Part shown: piece by piece, positions 17,179 through 25,532 of the stretch
How positions within the stretch are numbered: the stretch's first letter is position 1
How the letters are laid out: each line of letters opens with the position of its first letter
Assembly (NCBI GenBank): GCA_016928955.1
Contig: JAFGJV010000034.1
Location: forward strand, 1 to 64,000
Origin: Spirochaetales bacterium
GTDB taxonomy: Bacteria; Spirochaetota; Spirochaetia; Treponematales; UBA12059
Reading direction: 5' to 3'
Length of the DNA: 64,000 nucleotides
Made by a program: the position numbers and the translations under genes
Notes under the pieces: model-generated
Database searches by the model: none
What the model was told of the DNA's origin: nothing
Seen by the model: the letters and a program-made list of their open reading frames with translations, nothing else

Positions 17179-18288
17179 ATGAAGAAAAATTTTATAGCCT
17201 TGTCCGCGACAATAGTTCTAATTATGACTGTCGCCGTCGCCTTGTTATTGATTAACGACTACCGGAAAACCAACTCTCGCGACATGCCCCTGAGGGGTTT
17301 TGTGTGCGATAAAAAAACGACCCCTTCATTGCAGGGTCTGACGGTGCATGAGCTGGGGCGTTTGACAACGATGGACGGTGAAATCGTTGACAAGAACATT
17401 CTTCTTGGAAAGCCGGTTGTTCTGGTTTTTATGTTCAATGTTTGCGGCTTGGAATGCCCGGCATACGAACGCTGGCGCTTTTATGAAAAGCTGAATGAGG
17501 AACTGAACAATGGGCTTCAAATAATAGCCTGTGTGGTAGATGAAGCTCCTGAAGGGCTGGACAGCTATTTTGGGCCCGATGATGTGGTAATCAAGGGCAA
17601 GGGGTTGGCGGAATCCTTGGGGCTGCCGGGATCAACCGACTTGTTTTTCTCGTCCGGCGGGGTTTTCGTCCAATCAACGTATATAGATTGGTATTCCTGG
17701 CAAGAAGCGCGCGCGTTGGCGCGGTCGATTGTGGCTGATGGTGTCAGGACCGACGAGGAACCCTTGTTGAGTCAGAGAATATGGAACCGGAATGGAGCGG
17801 GAACGACTCTTGGCCAAGCCGTTGCCGACACCGGGGTATCGCTAGTATTCATGTCGGACAAGGACTGCGGCCCGTGCTCGGTGATATACGGAACTATGGA
17901 GTATATAGAAAAACGCTTTGGAGACCGCATTTCCATAGCTCTTTTGAGCCCATGCAGGGGGGATTCGTATCGAGAAGATGTTGAGGGGTATTACAGGTAT
18001 ATAGGCCTCCCTATCCATGCCTCTCACCTAGGTCGCCTACATGATGCACAAGACCTTCAAGGGGAAATTTCAGAACTGGCTGCCTATTTTGACATGAAAA
18101 CAAACGTTCCCGTGTTTTTCCATGAGATACAGCTCATGTGCGAGCTTGAAACAACGGAGGTTCCGGGTGTGGTGGTGTTTAAAGACGGTGCAATCTCGGA
18201 ACAACAGTTTTCATGCGGTTCCGGCCAGTCGGAGGATGGTTTTGAGCCACTGCTGCTAGAGATAGAACGCCTGCTGTCGTGCGAGTAA
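17179..18288 (+). CDS. membrane-anchored tandem thioredoxin-like protein
   Basis: A 369-aa protein with an N-terminal membrane anchor or signal (residues about 5-26) and two thioredoxin-like domains. Domain 1 (about 50-190) has VVLVFMFNVCGLEC with Cys89 and Cys93 in a CxxxC spacing. Domain 2 (about 205-365) has VSLVFMSDKDCGPC with a classic CGPC at 230-233 and a cis-Pro-type VPGVVVF near the C-terminus. It faces the periplasm by prediction. It probably makes, reshuffles or reduces disulfides of the cysteine-rich peptide encoded just upstream. The stop overlaps the GTG of the permease gene by 10 bp, indicating coupling. Composition is AT-rich like the rest of the island. Confidence 0.8.
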   Translation: MKKNFIALSATIVLIMTVAVALLLINDYRKTNSRDMPLRGFVCDKKTTPSLQGLTVHELGRLTTMDGEIVDKNILLGKPVVLVFMFNVCGLECPAYERWRFYEKLNEELNNGLQIIACVVDEAPEGLDSYFGPDDVVIKGKGLAESLGLPGSTDLFFSSGGVFVQSTYIDWYSWQEARALARSIVADGVRTDEEPLLSQRIWNRNGAGTTLGQAVADTGVSLVFMSDKDCGPCSVIYGTMEYIEKRFGDRISIALLSPCRGDSYREDVEGYYRYIGLPIHASHLGRLHDAQDLQGEISELAAYFDMKTNVPVFFHEIQLMCELETTEVPGVVVFKDGAISEQQFSCGSGQSEDGFEPLLLEIERLLSCE

Positions 18289-20447
18289 AAGCAAAAAGCA
18301 TCCTTGGGCTTCGGGCTCGGGATCTTATCCTGCTTCTGACAGCCGCCATGACCAGTGCGCTTCTTGGGCTTTGCCTAGAGGCCAGTTCGGAAGCGGAGAA
18401 GGATTCGGCCAGGCTGGAGGATGTGCTTGGCAAGCGGCTGGATTATTTCTATTTCAATGACCAGTATGCCTTGCCCGAGCCGGAAGATATGGAGGCTTTG
18501 CCGGGACTGACGTCGGTCGCGGCGACCTACGGTGTGCATACCTTCATGGGTGGTGCAACCAATTCCGTCTTGAATATCATACCGTGTGCACCAAATTATT
18601 TTGAACTCAAACGGATGACTATTTCTTCCGGTACGTATGACCTGTCGGAACAGAAGTGCGTGGTGGGACACGAGGTGGCCGCGCTGCATCCTCTGGGAAG
18701 CCGGATACATGTAGGATCTGGCTTGTTGGTGACGGTTGCCGGTGTCTTGGAACCCAGGCCAGCCTACCTATCAGACGCAATGAGCGATTATGCCATTTTT
18801 ATATCAAGGGAGTCAGCTAACTTGGCGGGAGGCTGGGCATCCGATGGTCCGGATATGCTGTTTTTGGAGCTGGCTGACCTTGATTTGTTTCTTTCGGCAG
18901 TGGAGAGCGGTTTCCCGAATCGTCAGGCTGTTCTTACCCCTGAGAAGCGACTCTATGATCACGATATAAGATTATCAGCGACCCTGGCCAACGTGGTCGC
19001 CCTTTTTACCCTGCTGGCATGGATCATCGCAGCGTCAATCCTGATATCTGTCCGTCTTATGGATTTTGAGAAGACTATGCGTGAGGCTGGCTTACGGCTG
19101 GCTGTCGGCGCAAGCAAGCTCATGCTTTGGCTTGAGTCAGCGTATCAGTCCTTCCTCTTTTCAGGCGCTGGCGCCCTTGGTGGCGTTTTTATAGCTGCTT
19201 TGATGGCAAAATTGAATGGGGGCAGCCTTTCTTTTGCCTCAGCATTCCTTGGGCTGGGTGTAGCCACGACTATGGGCGTCATTACCACGCTGTTTGGAGC
19301 GGGATTTTTATTGAGGGCAAACATTCAAGACGCGCTCAATGTTCGTTCAGTCAATAAAAAACATGTTCCTGTTGCCGGTTTTGTGGCGGTGTTTGGCGCT
19401 TTTCTGACCATGGTAGCCACGGGCTCCAGCTTTGGTATAGGCGTCGGGAAGCTTCAGCACCTCCTTAGCCAAATCAAAACGCAGGCGACCCTATTCGAAT
19501 TGCGCGCTTTCGATTTTTCTTCGGGCAGCCTCAAAAAGCCGCCTGAATGGAGCGGACGTGAGGTCGAGCTGATAAGGGCGTATCCGGGGGTCGTGGATGC
19601 CACAAGGACTTCCGGGTTTCGAACAAATGTTCTTCTGGATGATGGCAAAGACGCGTCGCTTATCAAGGTTGACCAGAATTACTTCAGCGTGATGGGTTTC
19701 CCCTTGAAGGGAGAGCTTCCGGGACCGGGTACGTGCGTATGCAACGGTTTTGCTGGTGTGGGTATCGGGGATGTATTGCGTCTTGGCGACTCGGGCGTTT
19801 ATACGGTGGCAGGTGTTTGCGATGATTTTGAAGCTGGCGGCTTTCCCTGCGTTTACCTGTCGCTGTCGCATGAAGAATCAATGGTGCCTTCAAAATTCGG
19901 CTCCATCTTCGTCAGAGCGTCCGGGGAGCCAGGAAAGACGGGGACTCTTGAAAAAGAGTTAAGCGAGCTCCTCCATTCTTGGTATCCTGAGTATGAAAAA
20001 CCAAAAGCCTTGAACCCAGTCAGGCAGATATACGAAAAAGTGATACCAACCACAAAAAAATGGACCGTCATTACTCTGTTTCTGGCTGTGTCCATCGGAT
20101 TGTTGGAGACCATGGCTATGATAGAGCTCCTGTCCTACGACGGAATTAGGCGTAAAAAGGAAGTCGGGTTGCGGAAGGCCTTAGGTGAGCCTGAAGCAAG
20201 CATTACTCGTGACATAGTAGCTGAGAGAATATTTTGGATAGGAAGCGGCGGCATCATTGGCTTTTTGTCCTTGTTGGCTTTCTCAGTGTTATACCGTTCG
20301 GGTGAAGGCATGGAAGCTAGAATTTATTGGCCTTGGGCCTTAGCCGTGGCAGCCGGCACTCTGGCTGCTTACATGGTGCTGGCTATACTCTTCTCAAGGC
20401 GCTTGATAAGGCCGGAGCCAGCAGATCTTTTAATTTCCGAAGAATAG
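18279..20447 (+). CDS. MacB/FtsX-type ABC transporter permease
   Basis: A 722-aa membrane protein with about eight transmembrane helices in a 1+3 then 1+3 arrangement. They lie near residues 13-33, 235-257, 280-345, 367-387, 597-617, 647-667 and 685-710, with two large extracytoplasmic domains between. This is the duplicated layout of FtsX-like permeases that move substrates from the periplasm or inner membrane in a MacB-like, mechanotransmission manner. The final segment (AYMVLAILFSRRLIRPEPADLL) resembles FtsX C-termini. The GTG start overlaps the thioredoxin gene; the ATPase gene begins 10 bp after the stop. Substrate is probably the small cysteine-rich protein (inference). Confidence 0.85.
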   Translation: MRVKAKSILGLRARDLILLLTAAMTSALLGLCLEASSEAEKDSARLEDVLGKRLDYFYFNDQYALPEPEDMEALPGLTSVAATYGVHTFMGGATNSVLNIIPCAPNYFELKRMTISSGTYDLSEQKCVVGHEVAALHPLGSRIHVGSGLLVTVAGVLEPRPAYLSDAMSDYAIFISRESANLAGGWASDGPDMLFLELADLDLFLSAVESGFPNRQAVLTPEKRLYDHDIRLSATLANVVALFTLLAWIIAASILISVRLMDFEKTMREAGLRLAVGASKLMLWLESAYQSFLFSGAGALGGVFIAALMAKLNGGSLSFASAFLGLGVATTMGVITTLFGAGFLLRANIQDALNVRSVNKKHVPVAGFVAVFGAFLTMVATGSSFGIGVGKLQHLLSQIKTQATLFELRAFDFSSGSLKKPPEWSGREVELIRAYPGVVDATRTSGFRTNVLLDDGKDASLIKVDQNYFSVMGFPLKGELPGPGTCVCNGFAGVGIGDVLRLGDSGVYTVAGVCDDFEAGGFPCVYLSLSHEESMVPSKFGSIFVRASGEPGKTGTLEKELSELLHSWYPEYEKPKALNPVRQIYEKVIPTTKKWTVITLFLAVSIGLLETMAMIELLSYDGIRRKKEVGLRKALGEPEASITRDIVAERIFWIGSGGIIGFLSLLAFSVLYRSGEGMEARIYWPWALAVAAGTLAAYMVLAILFSRRLIRPEPADLLISEE

Positions 20448-20456
20448 GAACAAGTC

Positions 20457-21130
20457 ATGTTTGAACTAGAGAATATCAGCGTTGTATACAATAAAGATAC
20501 GCCTGAAGAGGTCAAAGCCCTGGACTCGGTAAACTTTACGGTGGCCCCATCGGAATTTTTGGCCATTACCGGCCCTTCCGGTTCCGGAAAATCCCCGTGC
20601 TTTCGGTCATGGGGCTATTGAGAACTCCGCTGAAAGGCATTCTGAAAATAGATGGCCAGGACGTGACGAAACTTAACGATTCAAGGCGAGCTGAAATCAG
20701 AAACAGGAATTTCGGCTTCATATTTCAGCAGCTATACATGATAGAAGACCTCAACCTTGAAGAGAATGTGGCCTTGCCCATGAAGTATGCCCGAGTAGGC
20801 AGGTCTGAAAGATTAAGGCGTGCCAGGGACTTGCTGTCTCGTGTGGGACTCGAGAATAAATTCAAGGCTATGCCGAATACACTATCCGGTGGGGAGAGGC
20901 AACGGGGCGCCATTGCCCGGGCTCTTTCTATGCGGCCGCGCTTTAATCTGGCGGATGAGCCGACCGGTAGCCTTGATTCGGAAAACGGAGGGCTGGTCAT
21001 GCGCATGCTCAAGGAGTTAAATAGCAACGAAAGAGTGGGCGTTATCCTTGTAACCCATGACGAGAAAATAGCGGGCATGGCTCTCCGGCGCGCCATGATG
21101 AAAGACGGGAAATTCACGTATGCTGATTAA
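20457..21130 (+). pseudogene. ABC transporter ATPase, frameshifted in Walker A
   Basis: The frame from ATG 20457 encodes an N-terminal LolD/MacB-like ATPase up to GPSGSGKS (Walker A) and then runs into a stop at 20619-20621. The remainder continues in another frame from 20597: Q-loop FIFQQ, signature LSGGERQRG, Walker B-like NLADEPTGSLD and H-loop VTHDE. A one-base loss at about 20597-20598 explains the break: inserting one base restores GKSxLLSVMGLL. Either the gene is broken and the exporter inactive, or this is a sequencing error or a recoding site. The ATPase would pair with the upstream permease. Confidence 0.8.
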
Positions 21131-21250
21131 ACCCACCAGGTTATGTATCCTTGTGATATTCCATATGCTAGCATCATCAGTGTGTGCTGAATCGGAAGAT
21201 ACAATGGAAAACCAAGTAGCGACTGATGTCGTTCTTTTTGTAAGTCCAAC

Positions 21251-21274
21251 CTGTGGTGCAAAAAAAGGCGGCCT
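21251..21274. repeat. right direct repeat of the peptide island
   Basis: This 24-bp copy matches 16409-16431 except for T instead of C after CTGTGG and seven rather than six A residues. It spans the putative active-site codons of the truncated thioredoxin-like ORF and runs into the terminator of the aldehyde oxidoreductase operon. Confidence 0.7.
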
Positions 21275-21290
21275 TTGCGGCCGCCTTTTG
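21260..21290. terminator. bidirectional Rho-independent terminator
   Basis: Stem GGCGGCC (21267-21273) / GGCCGCC (21279-21285), extended by A:T pairs. There is a run of seven T on the minus strand and four on the plus strand. It would end both the minus-strand oxidoreductase operon and the plus-strand island transcript. Confidence 0.88.
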
Positions 21291-21374
21291 TCATCACCGG
21301 GTAAGCTTTTATAATACGCGCGTTTAAGAGTTCACTGCCATTTTTGGTTTATCCAATTTGATTTTTGGTTCCGC

Positions 21375-23540
21375 TTACGCCTTCCCCGCCATGCGCGCGT
21401 TGACCACTTCCAGAACCTCGGGCAGGTCCATGCCTATGGCCTTGAGGTGCTCCGGCGTGGGGCAGCCGTCAGGGGTCCAGCCCCGGCGCTTGAACACGGC
21501 GTCCAAGAGGGAGTCGTACTGCTTCAGGCGGTACTCGCGTGTGATCTTTACTTTCTCGGCGGTGCTTTTGCCTGCGGGGTCAACGCCGATCTTTTCCTTC
21601 ATCTGCTTGTCGTAGCGTTCCTCGCGGGCCAGGTACTCGTCCTCAAAGACCGGTCCCATGGCGCGGTACGGCGGCCAGTCCTCTACGCGGTGACCGTGGC
21701 CCTGGCGTATGTTGAACACGCGCTGGAAGTTGTATACGCGCTCCGACTGCCTGATGAGGCTGTCCCAGTCCAGGGGCTCGCCGGTGATCGCGGTGTATAG
21801 CTCATAGTAGTTCTGGACGTGCTCCGGCACCTTGTTGGGCTCGGCCCACTTGGAGTTGTCCGCCGGCTCGATGTCGTTCCAGGGCAGCTTGCACAGGCCT
21901 TGCAGGCCGAACCATGTGCGGAACATGGGGAAGTAGTGCAGGGCCTCCGCCTTGTTCTCAAAGGTGGGGATGCGGTTGTTCACCATGTCCATGAATATCA
22001 GCCAGGCCTCGTCGTGCTGGGGACCCTTGTTGGTCATGTAGTAGCCGCCCTGCTGGGCAAGGGACTCCTTGCTGATGTACTCGGACTGCTCAAGGCCCTT
22101 GCCGTGAAGGGCTATGTCCTTCATGACCTTGGGATCGGCGCCGTATTCCTTGACAAAGTAGTCGGCCAGGAATTTGACGCCCTTGCCTGCCAGCACGCCG
22201 AAGGGTTTGCCGTCGGCCATGTCGTGCAGTACCTGGCATGCGGCCTGCCAGTTGCCCCAGGTAAGCTCGATGCCGTCAGTGCGTTCCTTGTTCAGGATGC
22301 CGAGTTCCCAGCATTCCATCAGGAAGCTGCACATGGTGCCAAAGCTGATGGTATCTATGCCGTAGGTGTCGCAGTAGAAGTTGAGTTCCAGGATGCCTTG
22401 CGGGTCGTATACGTACAGGTTGGGGCCAACGCCGGCGGCGGTTTCGTATTCCGGCCCGTCCACGCACACCTTGGTGCCCTTGTACGGTCCGGTTTCCAGG
22501 AGGAAGTGGTCCACGGCGTGGGCGCAGGCCAGGGTGCAGCCATACCAGCAGCCGTCCGGCAGGTTCTGGCTGAACAGCTTTTCCCACACCCAGCTGGCCA
22601 CTTCCGGGCCCCTGGGATCCTGGCCGTACTTGTGGTTTTTGGTCGGCAGGAGGTCGTAGTCATTCATGACCTCCATGAGGTGCGCCGTGCCGGTGGAGCG
22701 CATCTTGCACTGCTTGTCGTCGTTGACGACGATCTCGCGATGGAGCTTGAGGCCAAGGCGCTGGACGGCAGCCGGGTCGGCGGCGTCATTCAGGTTCTGC
22801 TTGACGCCCGAGAAGCGGCAGACCACGGCGCGAATCTTCTTGTCCCTGAGCACGTGGCCTATGCCGCCGCGGCCGGCCTGCTTGACGCGGACTCCCTGGC
22901 GACGCTTGTCGTACAGGCTGAAGTTCAGCACGCTCATGGGCGCGTGGTCCGCCCCGCGGCCGGCGCTGACCACGGACACGGCTTGCAGGTCCTTGGCGTC
23001 CTTGGCAAAGACGTGGGTCAGCTCCTCTGCCAGGAGGTGCGTGTCCTGGTCCAGGCCGGCGGGCTCTTCGTAGAACTGAACCAAGCCCTCGTTGGAGTCG
23101 ATGAACACGATGGTCTCGCGCTCGGATTTGCCCTGTAGCTCGAGGGCGTCCCAGCCGCCGAATTTCAGGTAGGGGCCAAAGTAGCCGCCCACGTTGGAAT
23201 CTATGGGCACGTCTGTCATGGGCGACAGGCTGACAACCAGGCTTTTGCCCGAGCCGGGGTAATTGGTGTTGCCGGCTATGGGTCCCATGCCTATGACGAT
23301 CTCGTTCTCGGGGTCGTTCCAGCGGGTGCTCGGTTTGGTCGCGTCCCACAGGAGCCGCAGGCCAAAGCCTTTGCCGCCGGTGAAACGTTTTTTGGTGTCT
23401 TCGGATACGGGCTTTTCCTTGGCCACCTTGTCGCCAACGTTGACATAGAGGGTGCGCATGGCGTACCCGCGGTGGATGGGCTTGGGCTCGAACTTGAATT
23501 CGGCTACCAGCTTGAAGTCGGATTTGTTGAACGCCTTCAT
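21375..23540 (-). CDS. aldehyde ferredoxin oxidoreductase family, tungsten subunit (AorB-like)
   Basis: A 721-aa tungsto- or molybdo-bispyranopterin enzyme of the AOR family that oxidises aldehydes or reduces acids using low-potential electrons. N-terminal AOR_N features include LYVNVGD, FTGGKGFGLRLLW, GPIAGNTNYPGSGKS and GGYFGPYLKFGGWDALELQG. The Fe-S ligands lie in CWYGCTLAC, with a further Cys in the C-terminal LQGLCKLPW. Directly upstream, overlapping by ATGA, is a four-cluster ferredoxin-type subunit, as in AorAB of Aromatoleum and related BamBC proteins. The substrate cannot be assigned. Confidence 0.88.
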   Translation of the reverse strand: MKAFNKSDFKLVAEFKFEPKPIHRGYAMRTLYVNVGDKVAKEKPVSEDTKKRFTGGKGFGLRLLWDATKPSTRWNDPENEIVIGMGPIAGNTNYPGSGKSLVVSLSPMTDVPIDSNVGGYFGPYLKFGGWDALELQGKSERETIVFIDSNEGLVQFYEEPAGLDQDTHLLAEELTHVFAKDAKDLQAVSVVSAGRGADHAPMSVLNFSLYDKRRQGVRVKQAGRGGIGHVLRDKKIRAVVCRFSGVKQNLNDAADPAAVQRLGLKLHREIVVNDDKQCKMRSTGTAHLMEVMNDYDLLPTKNHKYGQDPRGPEVASWVWEKLFSQNLPDGCWYGCTLACAHAVDHFLLETGPYKGTKVCVDGPEYETAAGVGPNLYVYDPQGILELNFYCDTYGIDTISFGTMCSFLMECWELGILNKERTDGIELTWGNWQAACQVLHDMADGKPFGVLAGKGVKFLADYFVKEYGADPKVMKDIALHGKGLEQSEYISKESLAQQGGYYMTNKGPQHDEAWLIFMDMVNNRIPTFENKAEALHYFPMFRTWFGLQGLCKLPWNDIEPADNSKWAEPNKVPEHVQNYYELYTAITGEPLDWDSLIRQSERVYNFQRVFNIRQGHGHRVEDWPPYRAMGPVFEDEYLAREERYDKQMKEKIGVDPAGKSTAEKVKITREYRLKQYDSLLDAVFKRRGWTPDGCPTPEHLKAIGMDLPEVLEVVNARMAGKA

Positions 23541-23995
23541 TTGAGGGTCTCCTTGGCGGCGGCGGCGGCCGCCTCAAACGGAAGCCTGGACATGGGGCTG
23601 TCCTCTTTTTCCGCTATTTCCAGGGCGTTTGCCGGACAGGTTTTTACGCACTCCCCGCAGGCTATGCACTTGAATGGCACGGGTTCGCCCGGGTAATAGC
23701 GCATGGCGCCGGTGGGGCATACCGCTACGCAGGCCAGACAGCCCACGCAGAGGTTTTTGTTGATCATGACCACGCCCTGGGCCGTCACGGTAATGGCCTG
23801 GACCGGACACTCGGCCACGCATTTACGGCATTCCTGGTCGCAGGCCACCAGGTGGAATTTTCCGGATCCAGCGGGAAACACCTGGATGCGCGCGTGGGCC
23901 GGGTCTTCCTTCTTGAAATACGTACGCGAACAGGTGGCCACGCAGTTCCCGCAGCCTACACAGCGGTCCTCATGGAGCTTTAGGTATTTAATCAC
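23537..23995 (-). CDS. 4x[4Fe-4S] ferredoxin-type electron-transfer subunit (AorA-like)
   Basis: A 152-aa protein with four cysteine clusters: CVGCGNCVATC, CRKCVAECP (with CDQEC before it), CVGCLACVAVCP and CIACGECVKTCP. This fits four [4Fe-4S] centres in a HycB/AorA-like polyferredoxin that passes electrons to or from the tungsten subunit. The GTG at 23995 has an excellent AAGGAGGA. The stop overlaps the start of the oxidoreductase gene. No flavin NADH subunit (AorC-like) is adjacent, so ferredoxin is the likely partner (inference). Confidence 0.9.
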   Translation of the reverse strand: MIKYLKLHEDRCVGCGNCVATCSRTYFKKEDPAHARIQVFPAGSGKFHLVACDQECRKCVAECPVQAITVTAQGVVMINKNLCVGCLACVAVCPTGAMRYYPGEPVPFKCIACGECVKTCPANALEIAEKEDSPMSRLPFEAAAAAAKETLK

Positions 23996-24185
23996 GATCC
24001 GGATCCTCCTTGGAAAATTAGGGCTGTATATGTTGGCGAATTTGGCGCTTTCGTTTCAATAGTTGAATTGTGGTGACGCCCGCTGAAATGCCAGTATATG
24101 ACGATAATCGGTTTTCCGCAACGTGTCCAAACCCATGACGTATGGCTCGGTAGAACACTTGTTTGGCACAGCGACAGCGCGCACG

Positions 24186-24210
24186 AAAAAAAGGCCGCCC
24201 TGAGGCGGCC
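24186..24210 (-). terminator. Rho-independent terminator
   Basis: Stem GGCCGCC (24193-24199) / GGCGGCC (24204-24210) with seven T residues on the minus strand. It ends the transcript of the two secreted proteins to its right. The rest of 23996-24185 shows no gene and should hold the promoter of the oxidoreductase operon. Confidence 0.88.
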
Positions 24211-24278
24211 TTTGTTCGCTGGCGTGGCATGCCAACCCGCGTGTTTCACCAAGGCGGGCGGGCTGGATTGCCCCTCAG

Positions 24279-24848
24279 TTAGTCCTCTTCCGGTTCTATC
24301 AGCTTGGCCCTGGCCACGTTCACGTCCGGGCCAAAGGCGGCCTGCAGTTCCTCCACCACCAGGTCGAATTCGTCCAGGCGCTCGAAGGATTCCGGCGTGA
24401 AGAATTCGTCCGAGTAGCGGAAAATAAAAGTCCCCAGGTACACGTACTGCACGCCTTCGGGGACGTTGGCCTGGAGGCCGACATCAAATTTGAGGCTGGT
24501 GGCCGACATGTTTGCGACGCGAACAACCAAGTTGTGGAACTGATACTCATTTTTCTTGTCACGGCTGCACCGGACGTAATTAAAGGTATTGAGTTTGCCA
24601 TCACCGACGACTGGAACGGCTATGAAGTTGTTTATGGGCCAGAGGTTTATCTGGGTCACGGTCGGTGGTGGGGTCTTTCTGTAATCCGCGTAGTTGAGGT
24701 AGAACTCGGTGGGTATAGCGGGCAACACCTGGAGCTTATACACAAAGATTACGTCATTGGTCTTGGCTTTAGGGATGGCGGACTGCGCCATGGCGGGCAT
24801 GGCGCAGAAGAGCGCAAACAGTAAGCCTATGCATACTATTTTTTTCAT
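24279..24848 (-). CDS. exported protein of unknown function
   Basis: A 189-aa protein with a cleavable signal peptide (MKKIVCIGLLFALFCAMPAMAQ). The mature part is beta-rich with no motif that I recognise; it ends in an acidic tail (EPEED). Its start overlaps the stop of the upstream lipoprotein gene by ATGA. It therefore probably works in the envelope together with that lipoprotein and perhaps with the protease further upstream. Confidence 0.75.
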   Translation of the reverse strand: MKKIVCIGLLFALFCAMPAMAQSAIPKAKTNDVIFVYKLQVLPAIPTEFYLNYADYRKTPPPTVTQINLWPINNFIAVPVVGDGKLNTFNYVRCSRDKKNEYQFHNLVVRVANMSATSLKFDVGLQANVPEGVQYVYLGTFIFRYSDEFFTPESFERLDEFDLVVEELQAAFGPDVNVARAKLIEPEED

Positions 24849-25417
24849 GATTTGAGCTCCTTGAGGCGCTGGTCGATCACGGCCTCCCAGGCCGTTCCCT
24901 TGAATTGCGGCCGAATGGCTTCCAAGGCTTCCTCCTCGCCACCTACCAGTTCTCTCACCTGCATGGAATATTGGGTTGCCCCGGCGACGAGCATATGGGA
25001 GCCAATGTACAGGAGTCCGGGTTTCTCCGCCCTGAAATCATACGCGTCTTTGCCTACCATGCCCAGATAAAAATAGGTGATGGTATTCCCTGAGGTCATC
25101 TGGAAGTACAAGAGCTGCCACGACGAACCGACCGCCACGGGATCAAGGAAAAAGACGGGGTTTGAGACGCTGGAGGGCCGTATGGCATCAATAACGCGAG
25201 CCTCGCTGTCCGGATTGACCTGGTAGTATTTGCAGTACTGGAGAGCGGAAACGCCGAACATGGTCTGGTGGCCTAGATAGCCGAACACCAGGGTGCTTAC
25301 GCTGGGATCAGGAAGGTCTTTCTTGGTAATGGATGTTCTCTGCGTGCTTACGCACGACGACAGACTGGCGAGCAGGACAAGGAGCGCAACGGCTCCCGCG
25401 GCTCGTTTCCTTTTCAT
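24845..25417 (-). CDS. lipoprotein of unknown function
   Basis: A 190-aa protein with a lipoprotein signal ending in LASLSSC (lipobox LSSC), so it is membrane-anchored. Nothing in the mature part (GYLGHQTMFGVSALQY..., SSWQLLYFQM) is a motif I know. It is coupled by a 4-bp overlap to the secreted protein downstream. The 115-bp gap upstream contains a GC-rich hairpin (TCCCGCG / CGCGGGA near 25484-25511) without a T-tract. Confidence 0.75.
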   Translation of the reverse strand: MKRKRAAGAVALLVLLASLSSCVSTQRTSITKKDLPDPSVSTLVFGYLGHQTMFGVSALQYCKYYQVNPDSEARVIDAIRPSSVSNPVFFLDPVAVGSSWQLLYFQMTSGNTITYFYLGMVGKDAYDFRAEKPGLLYIGSHMLVAGATQYSMQVRELVGGEEEALEAIRPQFKGTAWEAVIDQRLKELKS

Positions 25418-25532
25418 ATATCCTCCTTACGACTCCAGGCAAGCTCCTTGGGACGCTCCCTGGGCATACGCCTTGTTTGAAGGTCCCGCGCCCCCCTAGG
25501 GGAACGCGGGATCATGCCGGTCGTTGACTGGT

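Larger units (their letters stand above)
21120..21314 (+). pseudogene. truncated secreted thioredoxin-like ORF at island edge
   Basis: The frame starts with a signal peptide (MLIKPTRLCILVIFHMLASSVCA) and reaches VVLFVSPTCG, which looks like the first strand and active-site Cys of a thioredoxin fold. It then reads straight through the right direct repeat and terminator hairpin into non-homologous residues. The ATG overlaps the end of the ATPase gene. The gene appears to have been cut exactly at the repeat, so the island has lost its right part or was inserted by recombination at this point. Confidence 0.6.

Noticed and set aside
21819-23138. 439-aa open frame antisense to the aldehyde oxidoreductase
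   Set aside because: A shadow: the opposite strand contains clear AOR motifs and this frame has none.
24186-24210. Terminator with poly-A and GGC/GCC stem as a third copy of the island repeat
   Set aside because: It shares only the general terminator make-up; the CTGTGG flank is absent.
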